Assembly: GCA_022839995.1 (NCBI GenBank)
Contig: JALHIN010000012.1
Span: 8,182-72,181 of the forward strand
Direction: 5' to 3'
Length of the DNA: 64,000 bases
From: 79-D21 sp022839995
GTDB lineage: Bacteria; Synergistota; Synergistia; Synergistales; 79-D21
The notes beneath the pieces were generated by a model, which did no database searches, was not told the origin of the DNA, and worked only from the letters and a program-made list of their open reading frames with translations. Of the stretch, positions 52,181 through 60,794 are shown one piece after another. Position 1 is the first letter of the stretch. Each line of letters starts with the position of its first letter. The position numbers and the translations under genes were made by a program.

Positions 52181-52609
52181 CTACAGGCGAAAATCGATCA
52201 CGGCGGAAACGCCGACTCCCTGAACCCGTCGGATTCCCTGGAGCGGGTTTTCCGAATCCATCGGAACGAGGATCTTGATCCTCAACCGCCCCTGGAAGGC
52301 CGTTTCGAGCTGGGCAACCGCCTTGGTCCTGCCGACGGCCTCCTTCGGCCCCGCGACCTGGGCTGCCCCGATGGCCGTCCCGCTCCCGATGGAAACGATC
52401 GGGACCACCTTCGTCGTCTCCGTCACGCCGACCTTCTGGTTGAAGGTGACCGTGTTGATGAAGTCGTTCGCGGGACCGGCGATGGCGCTCACGAGGAATC
52501 CGCCCCCCACGACCCCGATCAGGTCGGTGAGGTCGACCGCAAGTGCCGTTCCTCCCGCCAGCAGCGAGAGGGCGACCAGTACCGCCGCCATTCGTTTTGA
52601 AATCTTCAA
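52181..52609 (-). CDS. Exported hypothetical protein, small
   Basis: A 142-residue protein with a signal peptide (about 1-24, cleavage after LAVA-type ALA). The rest is Gly/Ala/Val-rich with amphipathic strands (GGGFLVSAIAGPANDFINTV, SIGSGTAIGAAQ). I recognise no family. Start TTG at 52609, overlapping the upstream gene as TTGA, so it is tightly coupled to the 337-residue exported protein and lies just before lptC. Confidence 0.7.
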   Translation of the reverse strand: MKISKRMAAVLVALSLLAGGTALAVDLTDLIGVVGGGFLVSAIAGPANDFINTVTFNQKVGVTETTKVVPIVSIGSGTAIGAAQVAGPKEAVGRTKAVAQLETAFQGRLRIKILVPMDSENPLQGIRRVQGVGVSAVIDFRL

Positions 52610-53619
52610 GGCTTGGTCCCTCCTTTTAGGTCCGCCGATTCAGGACCGGTTTTCATCTCCACCGGGTTCAGCATTCCCTTCAGTCCCTGGGGCACGGGAT
52701 AGGCCGTGACGCTGGAAAGCCGGGAAGTCTCGAGATAGAACGGTGTCCCCTCCTGGAGAACCGTCGCGTCTCCGCGGACGAGCAGTCCCCCCGCCAGGCC
52801 CACGGGACCGAGCAGGACCAGGCCGAGGAAGCTCGCCCCTGCCGCGGCCACGATGGAATCGTCAGCCTTCGCAGCCTTTCGGGCCTGCTCTCCCATGAAC
52901 ACGGGGATTTCCTCCGGCCCGAGGGGCAGGAGGCGGTCGAAGGCGATCCGGACCTCTGCCTTCCTGCCGAAGGACCTCGGGGGCAGGACCGAGTCCACGT
53001 GGCCGATCACCAGGCTGCCTTTCGGGGCCACCAGCATGCCGCCCAGGGTGAGGTCGCCGGCCAGTCTCATTTTGACCGGATCTCCCGCCTTTGCGGTCTT
53101 GGCCGAAAGCGCCTGCCCCAGCTCGACCTTGAAGACGGTTTGGGCCGGAATCTCGAGCGGCTTACCGGTCACCGGCTCGGGCAAAAGCATTCCCGTCAAC
53201 CGCTCCAGTCTCATCGCCAGGGGCTTCCCCTCCTGGGAGGCTCCTTCCAGTTGTTTTTCCAGGTCCCCGATGCGGGCGGATGCGGCCATCTCGGGTCTCA
53301 GCTGCTGGACCACCGCCCACTCGGCCACGCCGAGCTTGAAAAGGAACGACGGCTGCCCCGGCGTGCCCTGGCGAAGAAAGCCCAGAAGCGACTGCTGCCT
53401 CTCTGAAAGGCTGCCCGGCAGCTCCCTCCCGAAAAGGTCCTTTTCCACCTGCCCGAGCCTCGCGACCAGACCTCCGCCCTGGAGTTCCTGGCCGTAGACG
53501 AGCCGCTCGATCTCGCCAAGCGTCTGAAAGACCGTTTCTTCGCCGAACCCGCAGGACGCCGTGACCAGGATGGTGAACAGGACCAGGAAAGCCAGCGCGC
53601 TTGTTCGAAATCTCTTCAT
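52606..53619 (-). CDS. Exported hypothetical protein
   Basis: A 337-residue protein with a signal peptide (about 1-22) ending in TASCG, a weak lipobox. Residues 27-110 hold a repeated helical pattern seen twice (TLGEIERLVYGQEL, LGQVEKDLFGREL) followed by SERQQSLLGFL. The C-terminal half (about 155-300) has a beta-rich part with VELGQALSAKTAKAGDPVKMRL and a hydrophobic glycine-rich segment, reminiscent of TrbI/SPOR-free secretion accessory folds but not assignable. It begins the exported-pair/lptC/lptD run 38 bp after pyrG. Function unknown. Confidence 0.7.
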   Translation of the reverse strand: MKRFRTSALAFLVLFTILVTASCGFGEETVFQTLGEIERLVYGQELQGGGLVARLGQVEKDLFGRELPGSLSERQQSLLGFLRQGTPGQPSFLFKLGVAEWAVVQQLRPEMAASARIGDLEKQLEGASQEGKPLAMRLERLTGMLLPEPVTGKPLEIPAQTVFKVELGQALSAKTAKAGDPVKMRLAGDLTLGGMLVAPKGSLVIGHVDSVLPPRSFGRKAEVRIAFDRLLPLGPEEIPVFMGEQARKAAKADDSIVAAAGASFLGLVLLGPVGLAGGLLVRGDATVLQEGTPFYLETSRLSSVTAYPVPQGLKGMLNPVEMKTGPESADLKGGTKP

Positions 53620-53657
53620 CGGTGTCGCCCTCCCTTCCGGATCTGCAATGCCGCACC

Positions 53658-55265
53658 CTATTGACCGTATTTCACCGCAGCTGCAACGAAATCCCTGAAA
53701 AGGGGGTGAGGCCTGACCGGCCTTGACTTGAACTCGGGGTGGAACTGGACCCCCACGAACCAGGGATGCCCCGCCAGTTCAACGATCTCGACCAGGTCCC
53801 TTCCGGGGCAGATCCCCGCCATCCGGAGCCCGTGGGCGCTCAGGCGGTCCCGGTATTCGTTGTTGAACTCGTAACGGTGACGGTGCCGTTCCTGGACCAG
53901 GGGCTGACCGTACGCCCGGTCCGCCAGGGTTCCCGGGACCGGTTCGCAGGGATAGGCCCCGAGCCTCATGGTGCCGCCGAGGTTGCAGATGTGCCGCTGC
54001 TCCTCCATGAGGTGGATGACGGGGTTCGGTGTTCCCGGGTCAATCTCGGAGCTGTGCGCGGCGGCGATTCCGCAAACGTTGCGGGCGAACTCCACCACGG
54101 CGACCTGCATGCCCAGGCACAGGCCGAAATACGGAATCCCTTGCACCCGGGCGTAGCCCGCCGCAGCGATCTTGCCCTCGATCCCGCGGGAACCGAACCC
54201 TCCCGGGACCAGGATCCCCTGCACCCCCCTGAGCACTTCCTCGGGACCGAGCCGTTCGACCTCTTCCGCTTCAACCGGACGCAGGCGGACCCTGACCCGG
54301 TTGTGAACCCCGGCATGGGTCAGCGCTTCTACCACGCTCAGGTAGGCGTCCTTGTGGCTGACGTATTTCCCCACCATGGCGATCTCGACCTCGCCGGAGG
54401 GATGGAGGAAGCTCTCGACGAAATCGTTCCAGTCGCGGAGGTCCGGTTCGTTGTCCGCCGGAAGCCCGAGACGCCTTAGGACGATGCGGTCAAACCCCTG
54501 CCTGTAAAGCTGGAGGGGGACGTTGTAGATGGTCTCCTCGTTGAGGGCCTCGATCACGCAGTCCTTCGCGACGTTGCAGAAAAGGGCGATCTTGTCGCGG
54601 ATTTCGTTTCCCAGTTCGTACTGCGATCGGCAGACGATGATGTCCGGCTGGATGCCGATGCGCCGGAGTTCGTTGACGCTGTGCTGGGTGGGTTTGGTCT
54701 TGAGCTCGCCGGCAGCCGTAATAAAGGGAACGAGGGTCACGTGGCAATAGAGGACGTTTTCCCGTCCCACCCTGGAAACGATCTGGCGGATGGCCTCGAG
54801 AAACGGAAGCCCTTCGATGTCTCCGACCGTTCCTCCGATTTCCGCGATGACGACGTCGTTTTCGTCGGCGACACGGAGGATGCGCTCCTGGATTTCGTTC
54901 GTGATGTGGGGAATCACCTGGACCGTCGCCCCGAGGTATCGCCCCTCCCGTTCCTTGGAGATGACGGCAGAATAGATCTTGCCTGTCGTGACGTTGTTGT
55001 CCGAAACGAGGGATTCGTCCACGAAACGCTCGTAATGCCCCAGGTCGAGATCCGTCTCAGCCCCGTCGTCCGTCACGAACACCTCTCCGTGCTGGAACGG
55101 GTTCATCGTTCCCGCGTCGACGTTGATGTAGGGATCCATCTTGATGATGGAAACCTTGAGGCCCCGTTTCTTCAACAGCGTCCCGAGAGACGCCGCGGTG
55201 ATCCCTTTCCCCAGCGAAGAAACGACTCCACCCGTGACAAAGATAAATTTCGGCATCTTCTCCAT
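53658..55265 (-). CDS. pyrG: CTP synthase
   Basis: A 535-residue glutamine-dependent enzyme making CTP from UTP. The synthetase domain opens with FVTGGVVSSLGKGI (P-loop SSLGKG) and the glutaminase domain has FGLCLGMQ with the nucleophilic cysteine and QFHPEFKS for the His/Glu pair. Full length. Confidence 0.97.
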   Translation of the reverse strand: MEKMPKFIFVTGGVVSSLGKGITAASLGTLLKKRGLKVSIIKMDPYINVDAGTMNPFQHGEVFVTDDGAETDLDLGHYERFVDESLVSDNNVTTGKIYSAVISKEREGRYLGATVQVIPHITNEIQERILRVADENDVVIAEIGGTVGDIEGLPFLEAIRQIVSRVGRENVLYCHVTLVPFITAAGELKTKPTQHSVNELRRIGIQPDIIVCRSQYELGNEIRDKIALFCNVAKDCVIEALNEETIYNVPLQLYRQGFDRIVLRRLGLPADNEPDLRDWNDFVESFLHPSGEVEIAMVGKYVSHKDAYLSVVEALTHAGVHNRVRVRLRPVEAEEVERLGPEEVLRGVQGILVPGGFGSRGIEGKIAAAGYARVQGIPYFGLCLGMQVAVVEFARNVCGIAAAHSSEIDPGTPNPVIHLMEEQRHICNLGGTMRLGAYPCEPVPGTLADRAYGQPLVQERHRHRYEFNNEYRDRLSAHGLRMAGICPGRDLVEIVELAGHPWFVGVQFHPEFKSRPVRPHPLFRDFVAAAVKYGQ

Positions 55266-55378
55266 GGCGCCTCCCCTGTTTTTCGTTCAGGCAAATCAAA
55301 AAGGCCCCGCCTCGTCCCTTCTATCATAACCGAGCCGATCGAGGCCTTCATGAGTCAACTTGCAGGCGGCTTTGCCCC

Positions 55379-56809
55379 CTATCGCAGGACCTTCAGCGGA
55401 TTGATCGGCCTCCCGTTCACTCGGACCTCGAAATGCAGGTGACTTCCGGTAGACCGTCCTGTGCTGCCCACCGCGGCAATCACCTGGCCCTGCTTTACCC
55501 GTGTCCCCGTCCCGGCCGCCAGGCGGCTGCAATGGGCATACAGGGTCGTGTACCCTCCCCCGTGATCCACGACTACGGTCCGCCCGTACCCGCTCATCCA
55601 GCCCGCGTAAACGACGACACCCGCCTTCGATGCGAGAATGGCCCGACCGGTAGGTCCCTTGATGTCCAGCCCGGTGTGGAAATCCCTGCGGCCCGAGAAT
55701 GGGTCTCCCCTCCAGCCGAAACGGCTGTTGATCTTTCCGACCACGGGCCAGCGGAACGAGCGGGAATAGGCCGCCCCTGACGGCGCAGGGACCTCCACCC
55801 CCCCGATTCTCCTCCTCGGCTTGGGTGTCTCTTCACGGGCCTCATCCAGCGGTTTCGCCCCGGGGACGAAGATCTCCTTCCCGGCGACGAGCTCTTTCTC
55901 GCTTGCCATCCCGTTCGCCGAAAGGATGGCCTCCGGGAAGCTCCCGAACCGCTTCGCGATCCCGGCCACCGTATCCTTCCTGCGAACCTTGTACAGGATA
56001 CCGTCCTGGTTGGGAATTCTCAGGACCATGCCCACCTTCAGGGCATCGGGATTCTTGATCGAATTGCAGCCGAAAAGGGTGTTGATGTCGAGGTTGAAGG
56101 CGTTCGCGATGGACCAGAGGCTATCGCCCGGCTTCACCGTGTAATTGGCGATGATCAAAAGCTTTGCCTGTTTCTGCCGGTCCAGCTCGTGCTTCTTCAG
56201 GCGCCGGATTTCCTGCAGGACCGCCAGGACGTCCGACTCCGTGTTCGGAACGAGAATCCTCTGGCCGCCCAGCAGGCTGTCCGGATCCTTGATCTCGTTG
56301 GCAACGCTCAGCGATTTCACGGAGATATGGTAGAGCTCCGCGATCTGGGAAAGGGTTTCCCCGTCCGCCACCGTGTGAACCTTCCAGGGGCACTTCACCG
56401 CGGCCGCGTCCCCCGAAACCGGTTCTGCCGGCTCCTGCCCACCGGGAATGCCCGGGACCTCCTGCAGGACGACTTCCTCGTCGTTCAGCGAAGGCGCTTC
56501 GGGAAGCGGGCCGATACCCATCCCCTGCAGGAGGGACATCCCCGTACCGGGTTTTTCTGCCGCTTCGGCGATGTCCGCCTTCAGCGTGCTTGACACGTCG
56601 ACGATCAGAAACCCTTCTTCCACCCTCCCGGAAGATTCCGGCATTTCGGTGGGAAGGTCGCTCCAGAGGCCCCCGGCCCTGTTCGAGGCGGAAACCGTCA
56701 GCACCGTTGCCCCGCAAAGCAGGGCCACCAGGACGATCCAGAAGCCAAGCCTGCCGCTTCGGATCCGGTGTTTCCGATGTGGCCTGAAGCCGCGTCGCTG
56801 CACCTTCAT
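55379..56809 (-). CDS. Envelope peptidase with three LysM domains and an M23 domain
   Basis: A 476-residue exported or anchored protein. A basic N-terminus and one membrane helix (about 23-42) precede three LysM peptidoglycan-binding repeats (about 145-190, 223-267, 273-317), then an M23 domain (about 372-470) with zinc-site FHTGLDI and SHLHFEV. The metal residues are intact, so it may be an active endopeptidase rather than an EnvC-type activator. The ATG at 56809 follows GAGAGG; a GTG one codon earlier is possible. Between rho and pyrG. Confidence 0.9.
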   Translation of the reverse strand: MKVQRRGFRPHRKHRIRSGRLGFWIVLVALLCGATVLTVSASNRAGGLWSDLPTEMPESSGRVEEGFLIVDVSSTLKADIAEAAEKPGTGMSLLQGMGIGPLPEAPSLNDEEVVLQEVPGIPGGQEPAEPVSGDAAAVKCPWKVHTVADGETLSQIAELYHISVKSLSVANEIKDPDSLLGGQRILVPNTESDVLAVLQEIRRLKKHELDRQKQAKLLIIANYTVKPGDSLWSIANAFNLDINTLFGCNSIKNPDALKVGMVLRIPNQDGILYKVRRKDTVAGIAKRFGSFPEAILSANGMASEKELVAGKEIFVPGAKPLDEAREETPKPRRRIGGVEVPAPSGAAYSRSFRWPVVGKINSRFGWRGDPFSGRRDFHTGLDIKGPTGRAILASKAGVVVYAGWMSGYGRTVVVDHGGGYTTLYAHCSRLAAGTGTRVKQGQVIAAVGSTGRSTGSHLHFEVRVNGRPINPLKVLR

Positions 56810-56825
56810 CACCTCTCAGACCTTT

Positions 56826-58169
56826 TCAGGATAGCTTGATCGTCGCCAGGAAATCCCTGTTGCAGGCAGTGTTCTTGAGCTTATCGATCACAAGGCCCAG
56901 GACCTCCGCCTCGTCCGCGTTCACGATGCGGCGGCGGAGGATCCAGATCCGCTGCAGTTCGTCCTCGTCCATCAGAAGTTCTTCTTTCCGGGTCCCCGAG
57001 CGCGTGATGTCGATCGCCGGGAAAAGCCTCTGTTCCGCCAGCTTCCTCGAGAGCTGGACCTCCATGTTGCCGGTCCCCTTGAACTCCTCGTAGATGACGT
57101 CGTCCATCCGGCTTCCGGTTTCCACCAGGGAAGTCCCGATCACCGTAAGGCTTCCGCCCTCTTCGATGTTCCGGGCCGCCCCGAAGAACCGCTTCGGGAA
57201 ATACAGGGCAGCCGGGTCCATGCCCCCCGATAGCGTCCTTCCGGACGGGGGGACGACCAGATTGGAGGCCCGGGCCAGCCTCGTGATGGAATCGAGGAGG
57301 AGGACCACGTCCTTCCCGACTTCCACCAGCCGCTTCGCCTTCTCGAGGGCAAGGTTGGCCACGCGCATGTGCTCTTCCGCCGGCCGGTCGAAGGTGGAGG
57401 CAATCACCTCTCCGTCCACCGACCGCGCCATGTCTGTGACCTCCTCGGGACGCTCGTCGATCAGGAGGACCATGAGGAGAACTTCAGGGTGGTTCGTCGT
57501 GACGGCATTGGCGATTTTTTTCAGGAGGGTGGTCTTTCCGGCCTTGGGCGGAGATACGATCAGGGCGCGCTGTCCCTTGCCGATCGGGGCGAAAAGATCT
57601 ACCAGGCGGGTCGAGACTTCCTTCGAATCGGTTTCGAGCCTCAGGCGCTGGTTCGGAAAAATCGGCGTCAGGGCTTCGAAGTGCGGGCGTTTCCTTGCAT
57701 TCTCGGGATCCGCGAAGTTGACCATTTCGACCCGGAGCAGAGCCTCGTAATGTTCCTGTTCCTTCGGGGGGCGGATCAGCCCCCAGACGACATCCCCGTT
57801 TCTCAAGCCGAACCTGCGGATCTGCGAAAGGGAAAGGTAGATGTCATGGTCGCTGGGCAGCAGACCTTTCGGCCGCAGGAACCCGAATCCCTCGGGCAGC
57901 GTTTCGAGCGTGCCTCCGCCGAACCGGTAGCCCTGGCTTTCGGCGTTCGCCTTCAGGACCGCGACCAGGAGGTCTTCCTTCCGCCTGCAGGAGGAGCAGC
58001 CGGTGACCCCCAGTTCCTTGGCGATCTTTTTGAGTTCGGTGACAGTCAGGGATGCCAGCTTACCGTAAGAGTACTTCGGCTTCGGAGCCGGCGTTTCGGG
58101 GGTCTCGTTTCCGTTTTGAGGGGTCGTTTCGACCTGGACCTGGCCGTTGCCCATTTCGTTATCCGCCAT
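56826..58169 (-). CDS. rho: Transcription termination factor Rho
   Basis: A 447-residue hexameric helicase. An acidic/Gln-rich head (1-30) precedes the Rho_N domain (about 33-75), the RNA-binding cold-shock-like domain (about 80-155) and the ATPase domain with VSPPKAGKTTLLKK, LLIDERPEEVTDM and DSITRLARA. The Rho_N domain holds an unusual GCSSCRRKE (Cys58, Cys61). Overlaps the transaldolase stop by 11 bp. Confidence 0.96.
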   Translation of the reverse strand: MADNEMGNGQVQVETTPQNGNETPETPAPKPKYSYGKLASLTVTELKKIAKELGVTGCSSCRRKEDLLVAVLKANAESQGYRFGGGTLETLPEGFGFLRPKGLLPSDHDIYLSLSQIRRFGLRNGDVVWGLIRPPKEQEHYEALLRVEMVNFADPENARKRPHFEALTPIFPNQRLRLETDSKEVSTRLVDLFAPIGKGQRALIVSPPKAGKTTLLKKIANAVTTNHPEVLLMVLLIDERPEEVTDMARSVDGEVIASTFDRPAEEHMRVANLALEKAKRLVEVGKDVVLLLDSITRLARASNLVVPPSGRTLSGGMDPAALYFPKRFFGAARNIEEGGSLTVIGTSLVETGSRMDDVIYEEFKGTGNMEVQLSRKLAEQRLFPAIDITRSGTRKEELLMDEDELQRIWILRRRIVNADEAEVLGLVIDKLKNTACNRDFLATIKLS

Positions 58170-58815
58170 GCGATTTTTTCTGAACCTCCCAGTCCGCGAG
58201 GAACTTCTTCAGCCCGCTGTCCGTCAGCGGGTGGTGGAACATTTGCTCGAGCACCCTGAAGGGCACCGTCGCGACGTGGGCCCCGTAGAGGGCGGCCTCG
58301 AACACGTGCCGGGGGTGGCGGAGGCTTGCAGCGATGACCTGTGTCTGGATTCCCTGGACGTCGAAGATCTCGACGATGTCCCGCACCAGGCCGGATCCGT
58401 CCTCCCCGATGTCGTCCAGCCTCCCGACAAACGGGCTGACGTAGGTCGCCCCCGCGGCTGCGGCCAGCAGGGCCTGCTGGGGGGAGAACACGAGGGTGAC
58501 GTTGGTCGGGATCCCTTCCTGGCAAAGAGCCCGGGCTGCCGCGACCCCTTCGGGGATCATCGGCACCTTCACCACGACGTTGGGGGCCAGGGAAAAAAGC
58601 CGCCGCGCTTCCAGGATCATCGCGTCGGTCGACGTGGAGACGACCTCCGCGCTGACCGGCCCGTCCACGAGGGAAGCGATTTCACGGATCCGGGTGGGGA
58701 AATCGGCCCCTTCCTTCGCGATCAGGGTAGGGTTTGTCGTGACACCGGCCAGGACGCCCCATTCGACGCCCTGCCTGATTTCTTCAAGATTGGCCGTATC
58801 GAGGAAAAATCTCAT
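58159..58815 (-). CDS. Transaldolase / fructose-6-phosphate aldolase (short TalC type)
   Basis: A 218-residue class I aldolase of the short transaldolase family. MRFFLDTANLEEI opens the barrel and the Schiff-base lysine is Lys83 in VVVKVPM. Whether it acts as transaldolase or F6P aldolase cannot be told by eye. The ATG at 58815 follows AAAGGAAA; the longer frame to 59025 is a shadow of the next gene. Confidence 0.92.
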   Translation of the reverse strand: MRFFLDTANLEEIRQGVEWGVLAGVTTNPTLIAKEGADFPTRIREIASLVDGPVSAEVVSTSTDAMILEARRLFSLAPNVVVKVPMIPEGVAAARALCQEGIPTNVTLVFSPQQALLAAAAGATYVSPFVGRLDDIGEDGSGLVRDIVEIFDVQGIQTQVIAASLRHPRHVFEAALYGAHVATVPFRVLEQMFHHPLTDSGLKKFLADWEVQKKSHGG

Positions 58816-58835
58816 GCTCGGTTTCCTTTCGCCCT

Positions 58836-59279
58836 TTACTTTCCGGGAGGTCTGATAGTGAATTCGACGTCCGCCCGCTGGCGTCCGTTCAGGTCGATGG
58901 TCACGCGGTTCTTCCCCGCCGGCAGGGGGGAGGCGTCCTCCTTGAGGAGGTAGAAGACCTTGTTTCCGCTGCCGGAGGGCAGGGAAACGTTTTCCTGGTA
59001 AATGAGGCGGTTCTCGTGCAGCCACTCGATGCGAAGGCGATCCCCTTCATGGGCGCCCTGGTAATTGAAGGTCAGGCAAAGCTGGCGGCTGCCGTAAGGG
59101 AAAGAAGAACCCGGGTGGAGAGGCTGGAGTTTCTCGTCCAGGTCCTCGCAGACGATGATCTGGGAGAGCTGGAAAGGTTCCCTGACGAAAGCGTGGCGTA
59201 CACCCCAGGCAGCCAGAACGACGACAAGACCGACAAGAACCATCAGGCGAAGGAGAGCCACTTTCCGGATCCTGGCCAT
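58836..59279 (-). CDS. Exported hypothetical protein with beta-sandwich-like domain
   Basis: A 147-residue protein with one N-terminal membrane helix (about 9-27) and a soluble part of alternating strands (LCLTFNYQGA, RLRIEWLHENRLIYQEN, NRVTIDL, ADVEFTI) that looks like an immunoglobulin-like sandwich. It may be periplasmic and membrane-anchored. Not recognised. First gene of the long minus-strand run leading to ddl. Confidence 0.65.
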   Translation of the reverse strand: MARIRKVALLRLMVLVGLVVVLAAWGVRHAFVREPFQLSQIIVCEDLDEKLQPLHPGSSFPYGSRQLCLTFNYQGAHEGDRLRIEWLHENRLIYQENVSLPSGSGNKVFYLLKEDASPLPAGKNRVTIDLNGRQRADVEFTIRPPGK

Positions 59280-59410
59280 AGCTTAACACCCATCCTCCCC
59301 AAATGGCAACCAGAAAGGGCCCCTTGCTCCTCCCATCTGGCACTACCCCCGACACTTTACCATGGGTATAGTGGGGGCGCAAGAAAAACACACGATCGAG
59401 GTGATCCCTG

Positions 59411-59902
59411 ATGGAAGAATCTACCAGGACCCGGCCCGCAGGGGCCCGGCAGGTCGCTCTCGGGGGGCTCCTGGCCGCCTGCGTAACCGCTGCGACCCTG
59501 CTGAGCGTCCCGCTTCCCGGATTTCGGCTTTATTTCAACATGGGCGAGGGAATCATCTACACCATCGCCCTGACCAAGGGTCCTTTCTACGGCGCGGCGG
59601 CAGGCGGCATCGGGGCCTCGCTCGCCGACCTCATCCTGGGGTACCCGCTCTGGGCTCCCTTCACCCTGGTCATCAAGGGGCTCGAGGGGTTCCTGGTCGG
59701 CGCCCTGCGGAAAAACCGCCTGCTTGCCCTGGCTGTCGGGATGAGCGTCATGATCGCCGGCTACACGACCCTCGCGGGCATCCTTTACGGTTGGAAGGCC
59801 GCACCCGTAGAATTCTTCACCGACGTCCTCCAGACCGGGATCGGAGCAGCGGCCGCCTTGCTCCTCACGAAAGCCCTCAGCCGGTTCACGCGAAAGGACT
59901 AG
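59411..59902 (+). CDS. ECF transporter substrate-binding (S) component
   Basis: A 163-residue membrane protein with about six hydrophobic helices and the S-component pattern FNMGEGIIYTIALTKGPFYGAAAGGIGASLADLI in its first half (binding-site and energy-coupling helix AAAGGIGAS). Closest in style to riboflavin/thiamine-precursor S units; the vitamin is not identifiable. EcfA/EcfT are elsewhere. ATG at 59411 after GAGGTGAT. Convergent overlap of 17 bp with the next gene. Confidence 0.85.
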   Translation: MEESTRTRPAGARQVALGGLLAACVTAATLLSVPLPGFRLYFNMGEGIIYTIALTKGPFYGAAAGGIGASLADLILGYPLWAPFTLVIKGLEGFLVGALRKNRLLALAVGMSVMIAGYTTLAGILYGWKAAPVEFFTDVLQTGIGAAAALLLTKALSRFTRKD

Positions 59903-60794
59903 GCGAAGCCTGGGCTTTTTCAAACGATTTCCGGATGGCCTCCACCACCCGGAGGTTCTCCTCCTCGGGAAAACCGTCGACCGTCCGTTCCCTTTTCTTT
60001 GTGATCCCGTCCACAGCGCCGGAAAGCGCCATGCTGGCCAGCATGGCGCTTTCCTCTTCGGGGAAATGCCCCACCCACTCCCCGCGAATCGCGGACAACA
60101 GGGCGGAAAGGGCATAGCATCCCCAATTGGAAACGTCCACCGGCAGGCAGAAATCCGCTTCGACGGCACACAGGCAGGCCAAAAAGTCCGGAAGCAGCTC
60201 TCCCAGGCTCCCGTTCAGACAACCCATGCCAGCCTCGTTGCCACCGTCCCCTAGGGCGATGACGGGAACCCCCTCCCGCCGGGCAAAGCCCGCCGCTCGG
60301 TCCAGCGGCAAGGTCCATTCTGAAATGTCTTCTCCCCGCATGTTGTAATAGCGGCCGTCTTTAGCCCCTCCCAGCCGTTCGACGAAGACAAGGCAATCGG
60401 GTCGCACCTGCAGCACTTCCGAAGGGCCGGAAACGGCCTTCACCCGCGGACCCCCGATGGCACGCGATGCGGCTTCGACGCCGCCCAGGCAGAAGGGGTC
60501 CGTGACGATCCCGCATTCCTTGCCCAGGCGCAACAACGCCCTGCCGAGGACTGCGCTCCCAGGGGGACCGTCCGTTTCGGCAGCTTTTGCCTCAGGAACA
60601 AGAAACCCGGTGACGATCACAACGGAAGCCGCCCTTTCCAGCGTAAGGGCCGCCTCCAGGAGCGTTCCGCCATTGCAGAACCTCGGCGCCTTTCTTCCCG
60701 AGCGGTCGGCCGCCACGACACCGCAGAGGGTTTGCGCCAACGCTCTCAAATGCTCAGGATATCGATCAAAGACATCAGTTCCGGGTTCAGGCAT
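59886..60794 (-). CDS. D-glutamate cyclase-like protein (DUF4392)
   Basis: A 302-residue protein of the DUF4392/D-glutamate cyclase fold, with VIVTGFLVPEAKAAETDGPPGS, IALGDGGNEAGMG and FLPVDVSNWGCYAL-type blocks. Homologues convert D-glutamate to 5-oxoproline; that reaction is assumed from family. The start at 60794 follows GGGAGGAAA and lies 49 bp inside the end of pfkA; the much longer frame to 61379 is a pfkA shadow. Confidence 0.82.
   Translation of the reverse strand: MPEPGTDVFDRYPEHLRALAQTLCGVVAADRSGRKAPRFCNGGTLLEAALTLERAASVVIVTGFLVPEAKAAETDGPPGSAVLGRALLRLGKECGIVTDPFCLGGVEAASRAIGGPRVKAVSGPSEVLQVRPDCLVFVERLGGAKDGRYYNMRGEDISEWTLPLDRAAGFARREGVPVIALGDGGNEAGMGCLNGSLGELLPDFLACLCAVEADFCLPVDVSNWGCYALSALLSAIRGEWVGHFPEEESAMLASMALSGAVDGITKKRERTVDGFPEEENLRVVEAIRKSFEKAQASPSPFA

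Noticed and set aside
55296..55330. Terminator hairpin between the M23 gene and pyrG
   Set aside because: GCCTCG and CGAGGC can pair and a short T run follows, but the loop is about 30 bases, so it is too weak to annotate.
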